The notes beneath the pieces were generated by a model. It was given only the letters and a program-made list of their open reading frames with translations. It did not search any database and had not been told where the DNA came from. 64,000 nt of DNA from Thioalkalicoccus limnaeus. Its GTDB lineage: Bacteria; Pseudomonadota; Gammaproteobacteria; Chromatiales; Chromatiaceae. The DNA lies in assembly GCF_041197575.1 (NCBI RefSeq), contig NZ_JBDKXB010000009.1, positions 1 through 64,000 of the forward strand. Reading direction: 5' to 3'. Both the position numbers and the translations under genes were made by a program. Below are positions 34,603 through 43,244 of this stretch, piece after piece (the first letter of the stretch is position 1; every line of letters starts with the position of its first letter).

Positions 34603-35973
34603 TTACTGCCACATCGCCGCGTCGAGTTGCGTCTGGATTCCGAGCCGGCTATCTGGAGACCGAGGCAGATTGCGCCCGGCTTGGCCGGGGCGGGGCGCCC
34701 ATCCGCCGGGGGCACCCTCGGGTGCGCGACCGGTCCACGCGAGCGTCAACGTTACCGTATTCCCTTCGGCGCTGCGAGACAGCTCGTCGTACTCTTGCCA
34801 CCGGTAGCGGTATCCGAGGGTCAGGCGCCAAGCCTCGCTCAGCGCGTAGGACAGCGTCAGATCGCCGTCGGCGTACTTGCGGTCCGAGGTGCTCGCCTCG
34901 CCACTGGGGTCGCGATTGCGATACCCCTGCAGGCGGAGGTCAAGGCCCCAACGCTCGCTGAACGGATAGCTAAGCCAAAAGGCTAGGCTGGTAGTGTCGA
35001 GTACCTCGGCGGTGCCGCTGGGTGTTACCTCGCGAAGCGCCTCCAGTTGAAAGCTGCCACCGCGCGCAAGCTGTTTCCCTAGCCAAACGGAATAGGTGGG
35101 TCCAGTGCTATCCTCGGTGACCCGCAAACCGTTTGGCGCCGCGGACCGGGTCACCTCGGTGCGGCGCACGCCGGCGAGAGCTCCCAGCGCCGTCGTCTGG
35201 GAGAGCTGATAATCGCCACCAAACAGCGCCCCGAGGGTCTCGGCCTCGCTCGCGATTCCTCTGGCGTCGTAGCGTTCGTAGGAGAACGTGGCGGTAGTCC
35301 CGGCCCGCTCGCTGAGCCGGTAGTCGCCGCCCAAAGACAGGGTGCCGGTGTAATAGTCGTTCAGCCCAAGATCGCCCGAGTCTTCGTAGAAGGTGCCCTC
35401 AAAGCCGGCGCTCACGTCGACTATCGCTCGTTCCGAAAGGCGGTAGGCCCAGGACGGCTCGACCGCGATCTGGAGCTGCTGCTCGTTGAGCCCGGTCACG
35501 CCGGTCGTGGCGGTCTCGCTCGTCAGGGTCGATTCGGTGCTGAGCCTTGTATCGAGCCGCCAGCGGCTGCGCTCGGAGAAGCGCGTCGCATCCCAGCCGA
35601 TCAGGCCAGCGAAGGTATCCAAGTCGCGCTCATCGAAGTAAATGTCCAGATTCAGCCCGGCGCGCAGGCCCATGGCAGCATTCTCGGTCGCGCGCTCACC
35701 GCGCACCGCGGCACTGAGGCTTGCACCGAAAGAGCTGATCGGGTCATCTGGATCGAGTGTCACATTGTCGTCGTAGCCGAGCCCCAGGCTGACGGCCGGC
35801 TGCATGTGCCAGGTGGTCTGTGCGGCTGTTAAAGGCGGCGCGGCGACCATAGCGAACGCCACCGAGACGATGGCACCGAGGTGGGCCGGCCAAGCGAGCG
35901 CCCCGGTCAGCGCGCGGCGTCGAGCACCGCCCAAAATAGTGCACCCGTTGGGAGCCGAGATGCCCGAAATCAT
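34603..35973 (-). CDS. outer-membrane beta-barrel protein of the polysaccharide cluster
   Basis: 456 residues: a long signal region (cleavage around residue 52, after APPLTAAQ) and then alternating amphipathic strands with frequent aromatic ends (LGLGYDDNVTLDP, 'RLTLGYRYRWQEYDELSRSA'). The pattern is that of the barrel proteins found in exosortase/EPS loci, possibly the secretion pore. Its ATG overlaps the stop of the upstream export gene in ATGA, so the two are translationally coupled. The Pro/Gly-rich C-terminal tail after about residue 415 does not look like strand sequence. Confidence 0.78.
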   Translation of the reverse strand: MISGISAPNGCTILGGARRRALTGALAWPAHLGAIVSVAFAMVAAPPLTAAQTTWHMQPAVSLGLGYDDNVTLDPDDPISSFGASLSAAVRGERATENAAMGLRAGLNLDIYFDERDLDTFAGLIGWDATRFSERSRWRLDTRLSTESTLTSETATTGVTGLNEQQLQIAVEPSWAYRLSERAIVDVSAGFEGTFYEDSGDLGLNDYYTGTLSLGGDYRLSERAGTTATFSYERYDARGIASEAETLGALFGGDYQLSQTTALGALAGVRRTEVTRSAAPNGLRVTEDSTGPTYSVWLGKQLARGGSFQLEALREVTPSGTAEVLDTTSLAFWLSYPFSERWGLDLRLQGYRNRDPSGEASTSDRKYADGDLTLSYALSEAWRLTLGYRYRWQEYDELSRSAEGNTVTLTLAWTGRAPEGAPGGWAPRPGQAGRNLPRSPDSRLGIQTQLDAAMWQ

Positions 35974-36587
35974 GGCACGACGAGCGTATCCCCGGCCCGC
36001 AAGATGACGTTCTGCTCCAACGCCCTGCCTCGCTCGACCGCTTTGTAGTCGAAGGGGATGACGCGGACATCATCGCCCTCGCGGCGCAGCACCTTGATGT
36101 CGCTGCGGACGGCGAACGGGGTTAGACCGCCAGCCATCGCAATCGCTTGCATGATGTCAATGGGCCGGTTGATCAAGAGCACGCCAGGCTGGTTCACGCG
36201 TCCTGTCACGAAGATGCGGTTGCCCTCCGTCTGTTGAAGGCTGACCGTGACGACGGGGCTCGGAACGAATTGGGCAAGCCGTTCGGCGATGGTCCGCGTG
36301 ACTTCATCGATGGTCTTCCCCTTCGCCTCGACGTCGCCAACAAGCGGGAAGGAGATCCCGCCGTCAGGCCGAACCAGCACAGCCTGATCTAGTTCTTGCT
36401 CGCCCCAGATGCTAATGCGGATGATGTCACCTGGTTGGAGCCCGTAGCCGTCCGCCAACTCCGTCGCCAGCGCCATGGCCGAGCAGCCCAGCATGGTTGC
36501 AGCCAAAAGACCACGTGCGACTAAACCCGCCCGTGCCACGCAGCCTCGGCGAGGTGGGCGCGCAAGATAGGTTGGTGATGTTTCCAT
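35970..36587 (-). CDS. polysaccharide export protein (Wza-like, short form)
   Basis: Periplasmic/outer-membrane export subunit of 205 residues. Signal peptide with a Cys-containing region (LLAATMLGCSAMALA), so a lipoprotein is possible. Then a poly-export domain ('GYGLQPGDIIRISIWGEQEL', 'VRPDGGISFPLVGDVEAKGK') and one SLBB-like domain (IFVTGRVNQPGVLLINRPI) ending in the typical LRAGDTLVVP. It is first in the minus-strand block; the promoter must lie in the long non-coding stretch to its right. Confidence 0.9.
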   Translation of the reverse strand: METSPTYLARPPRRGCVARAGLVARGLLAATMLGCSAMALATELADGYGLQPGDIIRISIWGEQELDQAVLVRPDGGISFPLVGDVEAKGKTIDEVTRTIAERLAQFVPSPVVTVSLQQTEGNRIFVTGRVNQPGVLLINRPIDIMQAIAMAGGLTPFAVRSDIKVLRREGDDVRVIPFDYKAVERGRALEQNVILRAGDTLVVP

Positions 36588-38215
36588 GGCAGGATGCTTG
36601 GTAGATGAATGAAGAGGTTCCGCGCCTGACCGACTGCGAGCCTCGTTCGAAGTTCCGACATCAAGATGTCAGGCGCACGAAAGATGCCTTGGCAGGATAC
36701 CACAAACGCCGACCAGGAAAGCGACTTGGCGCCGCGCAGACGACGATCGGGCGCTTTAACCCGTCGGACGCGGCCATGTCGGGCGGGATACCAGTGGCAG
36801 ACGCGGTGTCTGCGCACATAACCAAAGACTAAGCGCATCATCCCTTGCACCACCGTCTTGCCGGCTGGCTTTCGCGTCTTTGTGGCGCGGGGCGTGTCAG
36901 CGCCCGCTCCGCACCGCAGCAATCGTCAAGTAGCCCGCCTTAGCCTATTCGCGCCTATGTGCCGCGTAACCGCTAAGCGCACGCCGGGCGACTAGGGCGC
37001 AAACGATTGAGGCAATCCACCGCTCGGCGCAAACCCTCTTTGATTTTTATTCTCGGCTCCCGCCCGAGTTGTGTTCTTGCCAGCTGATATCAGGTTCCCG
37101 CTGAAGCAGATCATCCGCACGCAAAGGCCACGCCCGTCCCCGCAGACGTCGAGGCGTGACACCCGCGAGTCTGGACACAGCGAGTCGAAGCGGAGCGAAT
37201 CCGCGCCTAGGGTCACTGAATGGGGGCAGGTCGATGGGGCGCGTTACAGCGACGAGATTCCGGTGACCGAAGACCTGCCGAAGGGGCAACGGGAGGCCGC
37301 CTGAACCGAGCACTCATCGAGGTCATGCGCCCCTATTGACGATGGCTCCTTAGCCTACCGTCCGTCGCTCGTCTGGCGACGCTGGCCTTCCTGATGCCGT
37401 TCGTCGACCGGTAGGTCGGGACCCAAGCGCACGAGCAGAAAAGCCCAGAACGGGCCGTCGCCGTTCGGCGACACCAAAAAAACCACACAGAACAGACTCC
37501 TGAAGCAATCGAGCAGAACGGAGCGTCACCTGCAAACGACAGGAAACCCCAGCCGCATCGTCATGGGGATACCTCGTCTGCCCATTTCCAGCACGACTGT
37601 CCAGTCGCTTTGCGCTGGTACTCCGCGGATCCGCCGGAGCGTGGCACGAAACATGCTAGAACCTCGCGACCTTAACCTTAAGATTATTTGGGAGTTGAAT
37701 TGCAATTTAAATAGGGCATGGCTTCGTGGCAGACGAACTGCGTGATCCCCGCGACAGACGGTCAAGCCGTAAAGGGGACCCGGGATTCGAGACAGTCCCT
37801 TAAGCAGAGAGCAGCGAGGTGACAAGGGGTGAGGGTCAAACGCAAGCGTCACAGCAAGGACTGCGTCCACTCCAAGAGTCAATTTTCCCGCATATGAGCG
37901 GCCGCCAATGCATTCTTCGAACGACTATCCAGTACTCTATATGCATAAGCATCAGCTTATACGCTTGTTTTCAGGCGTTCTCGGCAAGGACTCAAACTTA
38001 GCGATGCGACTAAGTTCACAGCATCCTGTCGTGAAGACGCCTATCTTCTCCCTCGCTTGCTCCGAAAAAGGCAAAGCGTTCCGAAAGGGCGCGACGCAAA
38101 ACCACTGGCCTAAGTCCCCGCTCTTCTTCTCGGGATACGGCAGCAGGGTTGCCGGCTCGCAGCGCCTATTGGTGCCAGCGTGGTCGGCTGTTGGCAACCA
38201 ACAGGTGAACGAATC
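36588..38215. other. 1.6-kb non-coding stretch between divergent island arms
   Basis: No convincing gene on either strand; open frames are short and lack ribosome sites. It holds the promoters for the minus-strand export block and the plus-strand exoprotein. The stretch around 37660-37720 is A/T-rich and follows a strong sigma-54 promoter match, which would give a leader of roughly 550 bases before the exoprotein. Confidence 0.5.
37642..37657 (+). promoter_or_regulatory. sigma-54 promoter candidate (-24/-12)
   Basis: TGGCACGAAACATGCT matches the sigma-54 consensus TGGCACG-N4-TTGC at all seven -24 bases and at TGC of the -12 box, with exactly 10 bases between GG and GC. It points toward the exoprotein gene 560 bases downstream. 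Exosortase-type EPS loci are known to use sigma-54 with the PrsK/PrsR pair, which makes the site plausible. No enhancer-binding protein is encoded in the window. Confidence 0.6.
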
Positions 38216-41071
38216 ATGAAAATCCCCAGCATAAGAACTGCCTATCGGCGTCTCTACGGGAGGCGGCTTCTCATACCGCTCGCCGCCCTATTGGTGTCGA
38301 CGCTCGCGCCGGCCGGCGCTGTCCAAGCGGCGACTGTGTCGCTCGCGTGGGACCGGGTCAACGACGCTCGCGTGGCCCTCTACGAATTGCGGTACGGCAC
38401 GAACCAGAACACCTATCAGACCGGCGGATCGTTGGTCTCGAAAGCCGCAACTGCTGATGCGACCCAAACCGTTACAACCGCGAATCTAGACCCCGGAACC
38501 TATTTCTTCGCCGTCAGGGCCTGTGATTCGAACAAGGCGCTTTGTAGCGCGTTCTCGGAACCGGTGAGCAAAACCATCTCCACGGGGTCGTCAGACACCA
38601 CGGCCCCGACGGTGACGGCCTTTACTGTACCTGCGACGGCGAGCACGCTGACCGTGCCGATCACCACGTTTACTGCGACAGACAACGTCGGGGTCACTGG
38701 GTACCTGGTGAACGAATCGCCCACCAAACCGGCAGCGACGGCCTCTGGTTGGACGACAACGAAGCCGGCGTCCTACACCTTCGCGAGCGCGGGTAGCAAG
38801 ACGCTCTATGCCTGGGCAAAGGACGCCGCCGGTAACGTGTCGGCGAGTCGCAGTGCGGGGGTCACGATTACGATGGCGGCGGCCGGGTGCACGGGCGACA
38901 CCCTATGGTCGGCAGCAACTACGCCCGCCGTGGCATCGGCTTCTGACACCAGCGCGATCGAGGTGGGCGTCAAATTCAGCGCGGCTTCCAGCGGCTATGT
39001 CTGCGGTGTGCGCTTCTACAAGGGCAGCCGCAACACCGGAACCCATGTCGGGCGCCTGTGGAGCAGCACCGGCACCAAGCTGGCCGAGGCGACCTTCACG
39101 AACGAGACGGCCTCGGGTTGGCAGCAAGTTAACTTCGCGACCCCGGTCGCGATCCAGGCCAACACCATCTATGTGGTGTCCTATCATGCACCCAACGGCG
39201 GCTACGCCCTCGATGAGGGCTACTTCTCCAGCCGCGGCGTAACGAATGGGCCCCTGACCGCACCACGCAGCAGCGCAGTCGGCGGCAACGGTGTCTATCG
39301 CCATGGCTCGGGCTTCCCCAATAGCGCCTATAACGACTCCAACGCCTGGGTCGAGCCAGTGTTTACGACGGCGTCGACGCCCCCTCCACCAACCGACACC
39401 ACGGCCCCGACGGTGACGGCCTTTACTGTACCTGCGACGGCGAGCACGCTGACCGTGCCGATCACCACGTTTACTGCGACAGACAACGTCGGGGTCACTG
39501 GGTACCTGGTGAACGAATCGCCCACCAAACCGGCAGCGACGGCCTCTGGTTGGACGACAACGAAGCCGGCGTCCTACACCTTCGCGAGCGCGGGTAGCAA
39601 GACGCTCTATGCCTGGGCAAAGGACGCCGCCGGTAACGTGTCGGCGAGTCGCAGTGCGGGGGTCACGATTACGATGGCGGCGGCCGGGTGCACGGGCGAC
39701 ACCCTATGGTCGGCAGCAACTACGCCCGCCGTGGCATCGGCTTCTGACACCAGCGCGATCGAGGTGGGCGTCAAATTCAGCGCGGCTTCCAGCGGCTATG
39801 TCTGCGGTGTGCGCTTCTACAAGGGCAGCCGCAACACCGGAACCCATGTCGGGCGCCTGTGGAGCAGCACCGGCACCAAGCTGGCCGAGGCGACCTTCAC
39901 GAACGAGACGGCCTCGGGTTGGCAGCAAGTTAACTTCGCGACCCCGGTCGCGATCCAGGCCAACACCATCTATGTGGTGTCCTATCATGCACCCAACGGC
40001 GGCTACGCCCTCGATGAGGGCTACTTCTCCAGCCGCGGCGTAACGAATGGGCCCCTGACCGCACCACGCAGCAGCGCAGTCGGCGGCAACGGTGTCTATC
40101 GCTATGGCTCGGGCTTCCCCAATAGCGCCTATAACGACTCCAACGCCTGGGTCGAGCCAGTGTTTACGACGGCGCCGCCAGCATCCACCAGTTTGGCGAA
40201 GTCGATGACGACGGCGACCCCCTTGGTCACCACTGCCGAACCTGACGGTGTTGAGGATACCGCCAGCTCGCCGCCCCTGCCGCTCAGTTCGCTGCCGATG
40301 GAGGTTGGCGAGATCCAGCTCGACAATGCCTGGCTGTGGGTCAGCTTCCAGGGCGAGTACACCGATCCGATCGTGATCGCCGGGCCACTCAGTGACTCTG
40401 ATCCCGACCCGGTAGTGGTGCGCGTCCGCGACATCGGCCCGACGGGCTTCTGGGCGCGGGTCCAGAAGTGGGATCATCTGCTCGATGGCACGCACGCCCA
40501 GGGAACCCTCGGCTACCTGGTCATGGAGCGTGGCCGTCATCAGCTGCCAAGCGGCACTTGGGTCGAGGCGGGGCGCTTGGAGAGCGACATGACGAGCGCC
40601 TTCACGTCAATCTCTTTCGAGAGGCGCTTCGCCGAGGCGCCGGTGGTGCTGACGACGGTGACGAGCGAGAACGCGGGCGACGCGATCGCCGCGCGCGTTC
40701 GACGAATCACTCGGTGGCGCTTCGAGGTTGGCCTGATGGAGCAGGAGGGGAGCGCACAAGAACGCCTCGCCGAGCGCGTCGACTACATTGCCTGGGAGCC
40801 CGCCACCGGTGTCCTGGATGGTGTAGCCTTCGAGGTGGCACGCGCGGAGCAGGTCACCGACAGCGGCCTGACGCTATTCTATCAGTACCCCTTGGCCGCA
40901 CCACCAATGCTCCTCGCTAACATGCAGACAGCCAACGAGAACGAGGCTGCCCACTTGCGTTGGCGCAACAAGGACCTCATGGCAGTCGATGTCTGGATCC
41001 AAAAGGAGCACGGCGCAGCGTATGCCGATGAGGCAGTCGGCTACGTCCTGTTCGGCGTCGCGGATCAGTAG
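38216..41071 (+). CDS. large secreted protein with duplicated DUF4082 modules
   Basis: 951 residues from ATG 38216. A signal peptide ends near residue 38 (APAGAVQA). Residues about 38-126 look like a fibronectin III module. Two copies (127-386 and 394-653) each contain an Ig-like segment ('DNVGVTGYLVNESPTKPA') and a DUF4082 domain ('VCGVRFYKGSRNTGTHVGRL', 'IYVVSYHAPNGGYALDEGYF'), identical except for one His/Tyr. Residues 654-951 form a beta-rich region with paired 'YLVMERGRHQLPSGTWVEAG'-like blocks seen in bacterial exoproteins. No PEP-CTERM or LPXTG anchor is visible. Likely an extracellular matrix or adhesion protein. Confidence 0.85.
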   Translation: MKIPSIRTAYRRLYGRRLLIPLAALLVSTLAPAGAVQAATVSLAWDRVNDARVALYELRYGTNQNTYQTGGSLVSKAATADATQTVTTANLDPGTYFFAVRACDSNKALCSAFSEPVSKTISTGSSDTTAPTVTAFTVPATASTLTVPITTFTATDNVGVTGYLVNESPTKPAATASGWTTTKPASYTFASAGSKTLYAWAKDAAGNVSASRSAGVTITMAAAGCTGDTLWSAATTPAVASASDTSAIEVGVKFSAASSGYVCGVRFYKGSRNTGTHVGRLWSSTGTKLAEATFTNETASGWQQVNFATPVAIQANTIYVVSYHAPNGGYALDEGYFSSRGVTNGPLTAPRSSAVGGNGVYRHGSGFPNSAYNDSNAWVEPVFTTASTPPPPTDTTAPTVTAFTVPATASTLTVPITTFTATDNVGVTGYLVNESPTKPAATASGWTTTKPASYTFASAGSKTLYAWAKDAAGNVSASRSAGVTITMAAAGCTGDTLWSAATTPAVASASDTSAIEVGVKFSAASSGYVCGVRFYKGSRNTGTHVGRLWSSTGTKLAEATFTNETASGWQQVNFATPVAIQANTIYVVSYHAPNGGYALDEGYFSSRGVTNGPLTAPRSSAVGGNGVYRYGSGFPNSAYNDSNAWVEPVFTTAPPASTSLAKSMTTATPLVTTAEPDGVEDTASSPPLPLSSLPMEVGEIQLDNAWLWVSFQGEYTDPIVIAGPLSDSDPDPVVVRVRDIGPTGFWARVQKWDHLLDGTHAQGTLGYLVMERGRHQLPSGTWVEAGRLESDMTSAFTSISFERRFAEAPVVLTTVTSENAGDAIAARVRRITRWRFEVGLMEQEGSAQERLAERVDYIAWEPATGVLDGVAFEVARAEQVTDSGLTLFYQYPLAAPPMLLANMQTANENEAAHLRWRNKDLMAVDVWIQKEHGAAYADEAVGYVLFGVADQ
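38594..39373 (+). repeat. 780-bp internal direct repeat, copy 1
   Basis: Identical by eye to 39395-40174 except at 39302 (c here, t at 40103), giving His here and Tyr in copy 2. The offset is 801 bases (267 codons), so frame is kept. The copies are separated by 21 bases encoding a Pro-rich linker. Confidence 0.93.
39395..40174 (+). repeat. 780-bp internal direct repeat, copy 2
   Basis: Second copy of the repeat at 38594-39373. Identity at synonymous positions shows that the duplication is recent or kept uniform by gene conversion; a read-mapping or assembly effect should also be kept in mind. Confidence 0.93.
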
Positions 41072-41393
41072 CCGAATCGACGGGTAAGGTTAGATCGTGC
41101 GCACGGAGGACGCCACGATCTAACCGCGTGCGCAGGGATCGCTCTCGCGGCGCTTGGCATGAAGCCGCCCGCAGGTGATCACCTTAGAGCGAAATACAAA
41201 GCCGACTGCCAGATAACAGGCCCCGGTCGAGCGATTTCAAGCGAAGGTGAGGTTAATATGAGCCCCCGCCGTGAAAGTTAACGTAATGCCAAGAGACTGC
41301 CTCAACAACCGCTTCTCTCGCTGGGCATCGAATCGCACATGAGCGCTGCCTAGCGACTGCCACTCTTTCTTTACTCTTCCCGTCCAGGAGATC
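41072..41393. other. intergenic stretch after the exoprotein
   Basis: No gene seen. Starts with a 12-bp perfect inverted repeat (41088-41125); the rest presumably carries the promoter of the next gene, but no hexamers are convincing. Confidence 0.4.
41088..41125 (+). terminator. hairpin after the exoprotein gene
   Basis: GGTTAGATCGTG (41088-41099) and CACGATCTAACC (41114-41125) form a perfect 12-bp stem with a 14-base loop, 16 bases after the stop codon. No U-tract, but the position fits a transcript end. Confidence 0.55.
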
Positions 41394-42359
41394 ATGCCAG
41401 TGTTGAGACAAACTGTCCTCGCCGCCGCCTTACTTCTCGCCCTTGCCGGACCGTCTGCGGCTGCGCCACCGACTTTGCCCGCGGGCGACACCGGCATAGC
41501 CAGCCGTTACGTCGGCGACGTCAATATAACGAACGATCCCGCCGTCCTATTTTTCGATGGGTTCGATTCATACACATCAAACTCCCAGCTAACTAGCTCA
41601 GGCAATTGGAGCAACTTCTTTCAGAACAGCAATATTCTATTGGATACATCCCAATATGCAACTGGCGCCAAGTCGATTCGACTCAGGATGCCCAGCACTG
41701 GGTCTGAAGTATCTAATGCCATCGTCAAGACAATCAATCCGGGTCGCGATACGCTGTTTCTCCGCGCCTATACAAAATTCGCCCCAAATTACGCTGGAAT
41801 AAATTCTGCGCATAACGGTTTAAGAATCAGCGCAAACTATACTGGACCGGGAACCAAGCCGAATGGCAGAAATTTTATGTTGGTTGAGCTTCAACAGGTA
41901 GACTACGGAGAAGGATCGCCGGGCAAGACACATATCTATGTGTACCATCCAGAACAGAAGGACAATTATGGTGAGAACTGGTATCCAAGCGGCCGCACGA
42001 CCAATGGAGATGGGCCCGACGGAAAGTTCGGTCCACACTTCGTCGCGCGACCGGAGACAATACCCCCCCGTGGCCAGTGGATTTGTTTCGAGTTAATGGT
42101 TCAACTCAACACGGTCGGGCAGCGAGATGGGCGCGTTGCCGTGTGGCAGGATGGCACTCTCATCGCCGATTGGCAGAACATTCGGTTCCGTGATTCAACC
42201 AGCGTGAGACTCGATGAGATTCAACTGGAAAACGGTGGGCAAAGGTCAACTCAGATAAATGATAAATGGTATGACAATGTTGTCGTCGCGACGAGTTACA
42301 TCGGCCCCATATCCATGCAGCCATCCCTGCCTGCACCGAAAAATCTTCGTATACAGTAA
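41394..42359 (+). CDS. secreted lectin/polysaccharide-lyase-like protein
   Basis: 321 residues (ATG 41394; GTG 41400 has better spacing to AGGAG). Signal peptide to about residue 24 (LALAGPSAAA). The mature part has beta-sandwich character: 'FFDGFDSYTSNSQLTSSGNW' at the start, 'RGQWICFELMVQLNTVGQRD', 'GRVAVWQDGTLIADWQNIRF', and 'KWYDNVVVATSYIGPI' at the end. These are typical of concanavalin-A-like glycan-binding or lyase domains, but I see no definite catalytic residues. It ends in PAPKNLRIQ. Codon use is less GC-biased than the housekeeping genes. Confidence 0.7.
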   Translation: MPVLRQTVLAAALLLALAGPSAAAPPTLPAGDTGIASRYVGDVNITNDPAVLFFDGFDSYTSNSQLTSSGNWSNFFQNSNILLDTSQYATGAKSIRLRMPSTGSEVSNAIVKTINPGRDTLFLRAYTKFAPNYAGINSAHNGLRISANYTGPGTKPNGRNFMLVELQQVDYGEGSPGKTHIYVYHPEQKDNYGENWYPSGRTTNGDGPDGKFGPHFVARPETIPPRGQWICFELMVQLNTVGQRDGRVAVWQDGTLIADWQNIRFRDSTSVRLDEIQLENGGQRSTQINDKWYDNVVVATSYIGPISMQPSLPAPKNLRIQ

Positions 42360-43244
42360 ATCACCCGGTTCTCGCTTAGAAGCGGTGGTATCGCAAAAGA
42401 GTTGAAGCGGGTGCTTGTGGCGAGAATGTAAGTGCGCTCCACGGGAGCAATCTTAAGACGGAGGGGCTCCTCGGCGCCGTGCAACAACCATGTTTTGCCG
42501 CGACAGACCCAGCATGGCGACGAAATCGACTTAGATCGCTCTGGAGACACTTAGCGCCATAAGAAAAAACGCACACTATGTTGATACCCATAACATTACC
42601 CTCAAGTCTAGCAGTTTCGCCACATCAGGGGTTACGGCGCCGCCTGCCTACGATCTGTATGGCTGCCTAGTGCGGCCGATCAGGCGCCTGCGCCGCCTGG
42701 CGACCACGGGCAGGCGAGATGTGGGTAATGATATGGCTGATACCGACTGCAAAAGCACGGGCTCAACTTTCCACGCAGTGCACCCGGCGAACCTTGGTCA
42801 TCAGCCTGCTTGGCAACCCTACGCAGCCGATCTCACATCCGATAGGCCGCCGGAGTGTGACGTTTGTCCCATATAAAAGCGCCGAGTGCACCTATGCTAT
42901 TGACCGTGGAAACCCCGAAAGCCGGGGCGCTGTCTGCATCATGGCCCTGACGTCCCAAGGAAGGCCTTCTTCAGCTATCTGCAAGAGGAGAACCGCTTCA
43001 TGTTCAGTCGGCGTGCACTCAACGTATCACAATCTATTTGCGAATCGCTTGCAGCGTCTCCGATTGGACAGCGAAGGCGATACAAGACGTAATTACCTGA
43101 TGCTCAGCGACAACTCTGCGTACCGACGACTTCGTGTCACTTAAGCATCTATCGCTCGGATGCCCGCCGTCAGCGGCGTTCCACGCTACTTGGTCCGCGA
43201 CTCTTACAACCGTATCCTTAGCACAGACACTCGAGAGAAACACG
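42360..43244. other. 885-base stretch with no gene seen
   Basis: Only short overlapping open frames occur, without ribosome sites. Composition is intermediate between the chromosome and the A/T-richer island genes. It would contain the promoter of the beta-helix gene; I searched for a sigma-54 site and found none with correct spacing. Confidence 0.45.

Noticed and set aside
36975..37045. c-di-GMP (GEMM) riboswitch in the long leader
   Set aside because: GCAAAC-like words occur, but the conserved tetraloop-receptor layout and P1 pairing could not be built.
36605..38197. Several 60-130 codon open frames in the island's non-coding stretch
   Set aside because: No ribosome sites, overlapping on both strands, no family similarity.
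38594..40174. CRISPR array at the repeated region
   Set aside because: The repeats are two 780-bp coding copies, not short spaced repeats; no cas genes.
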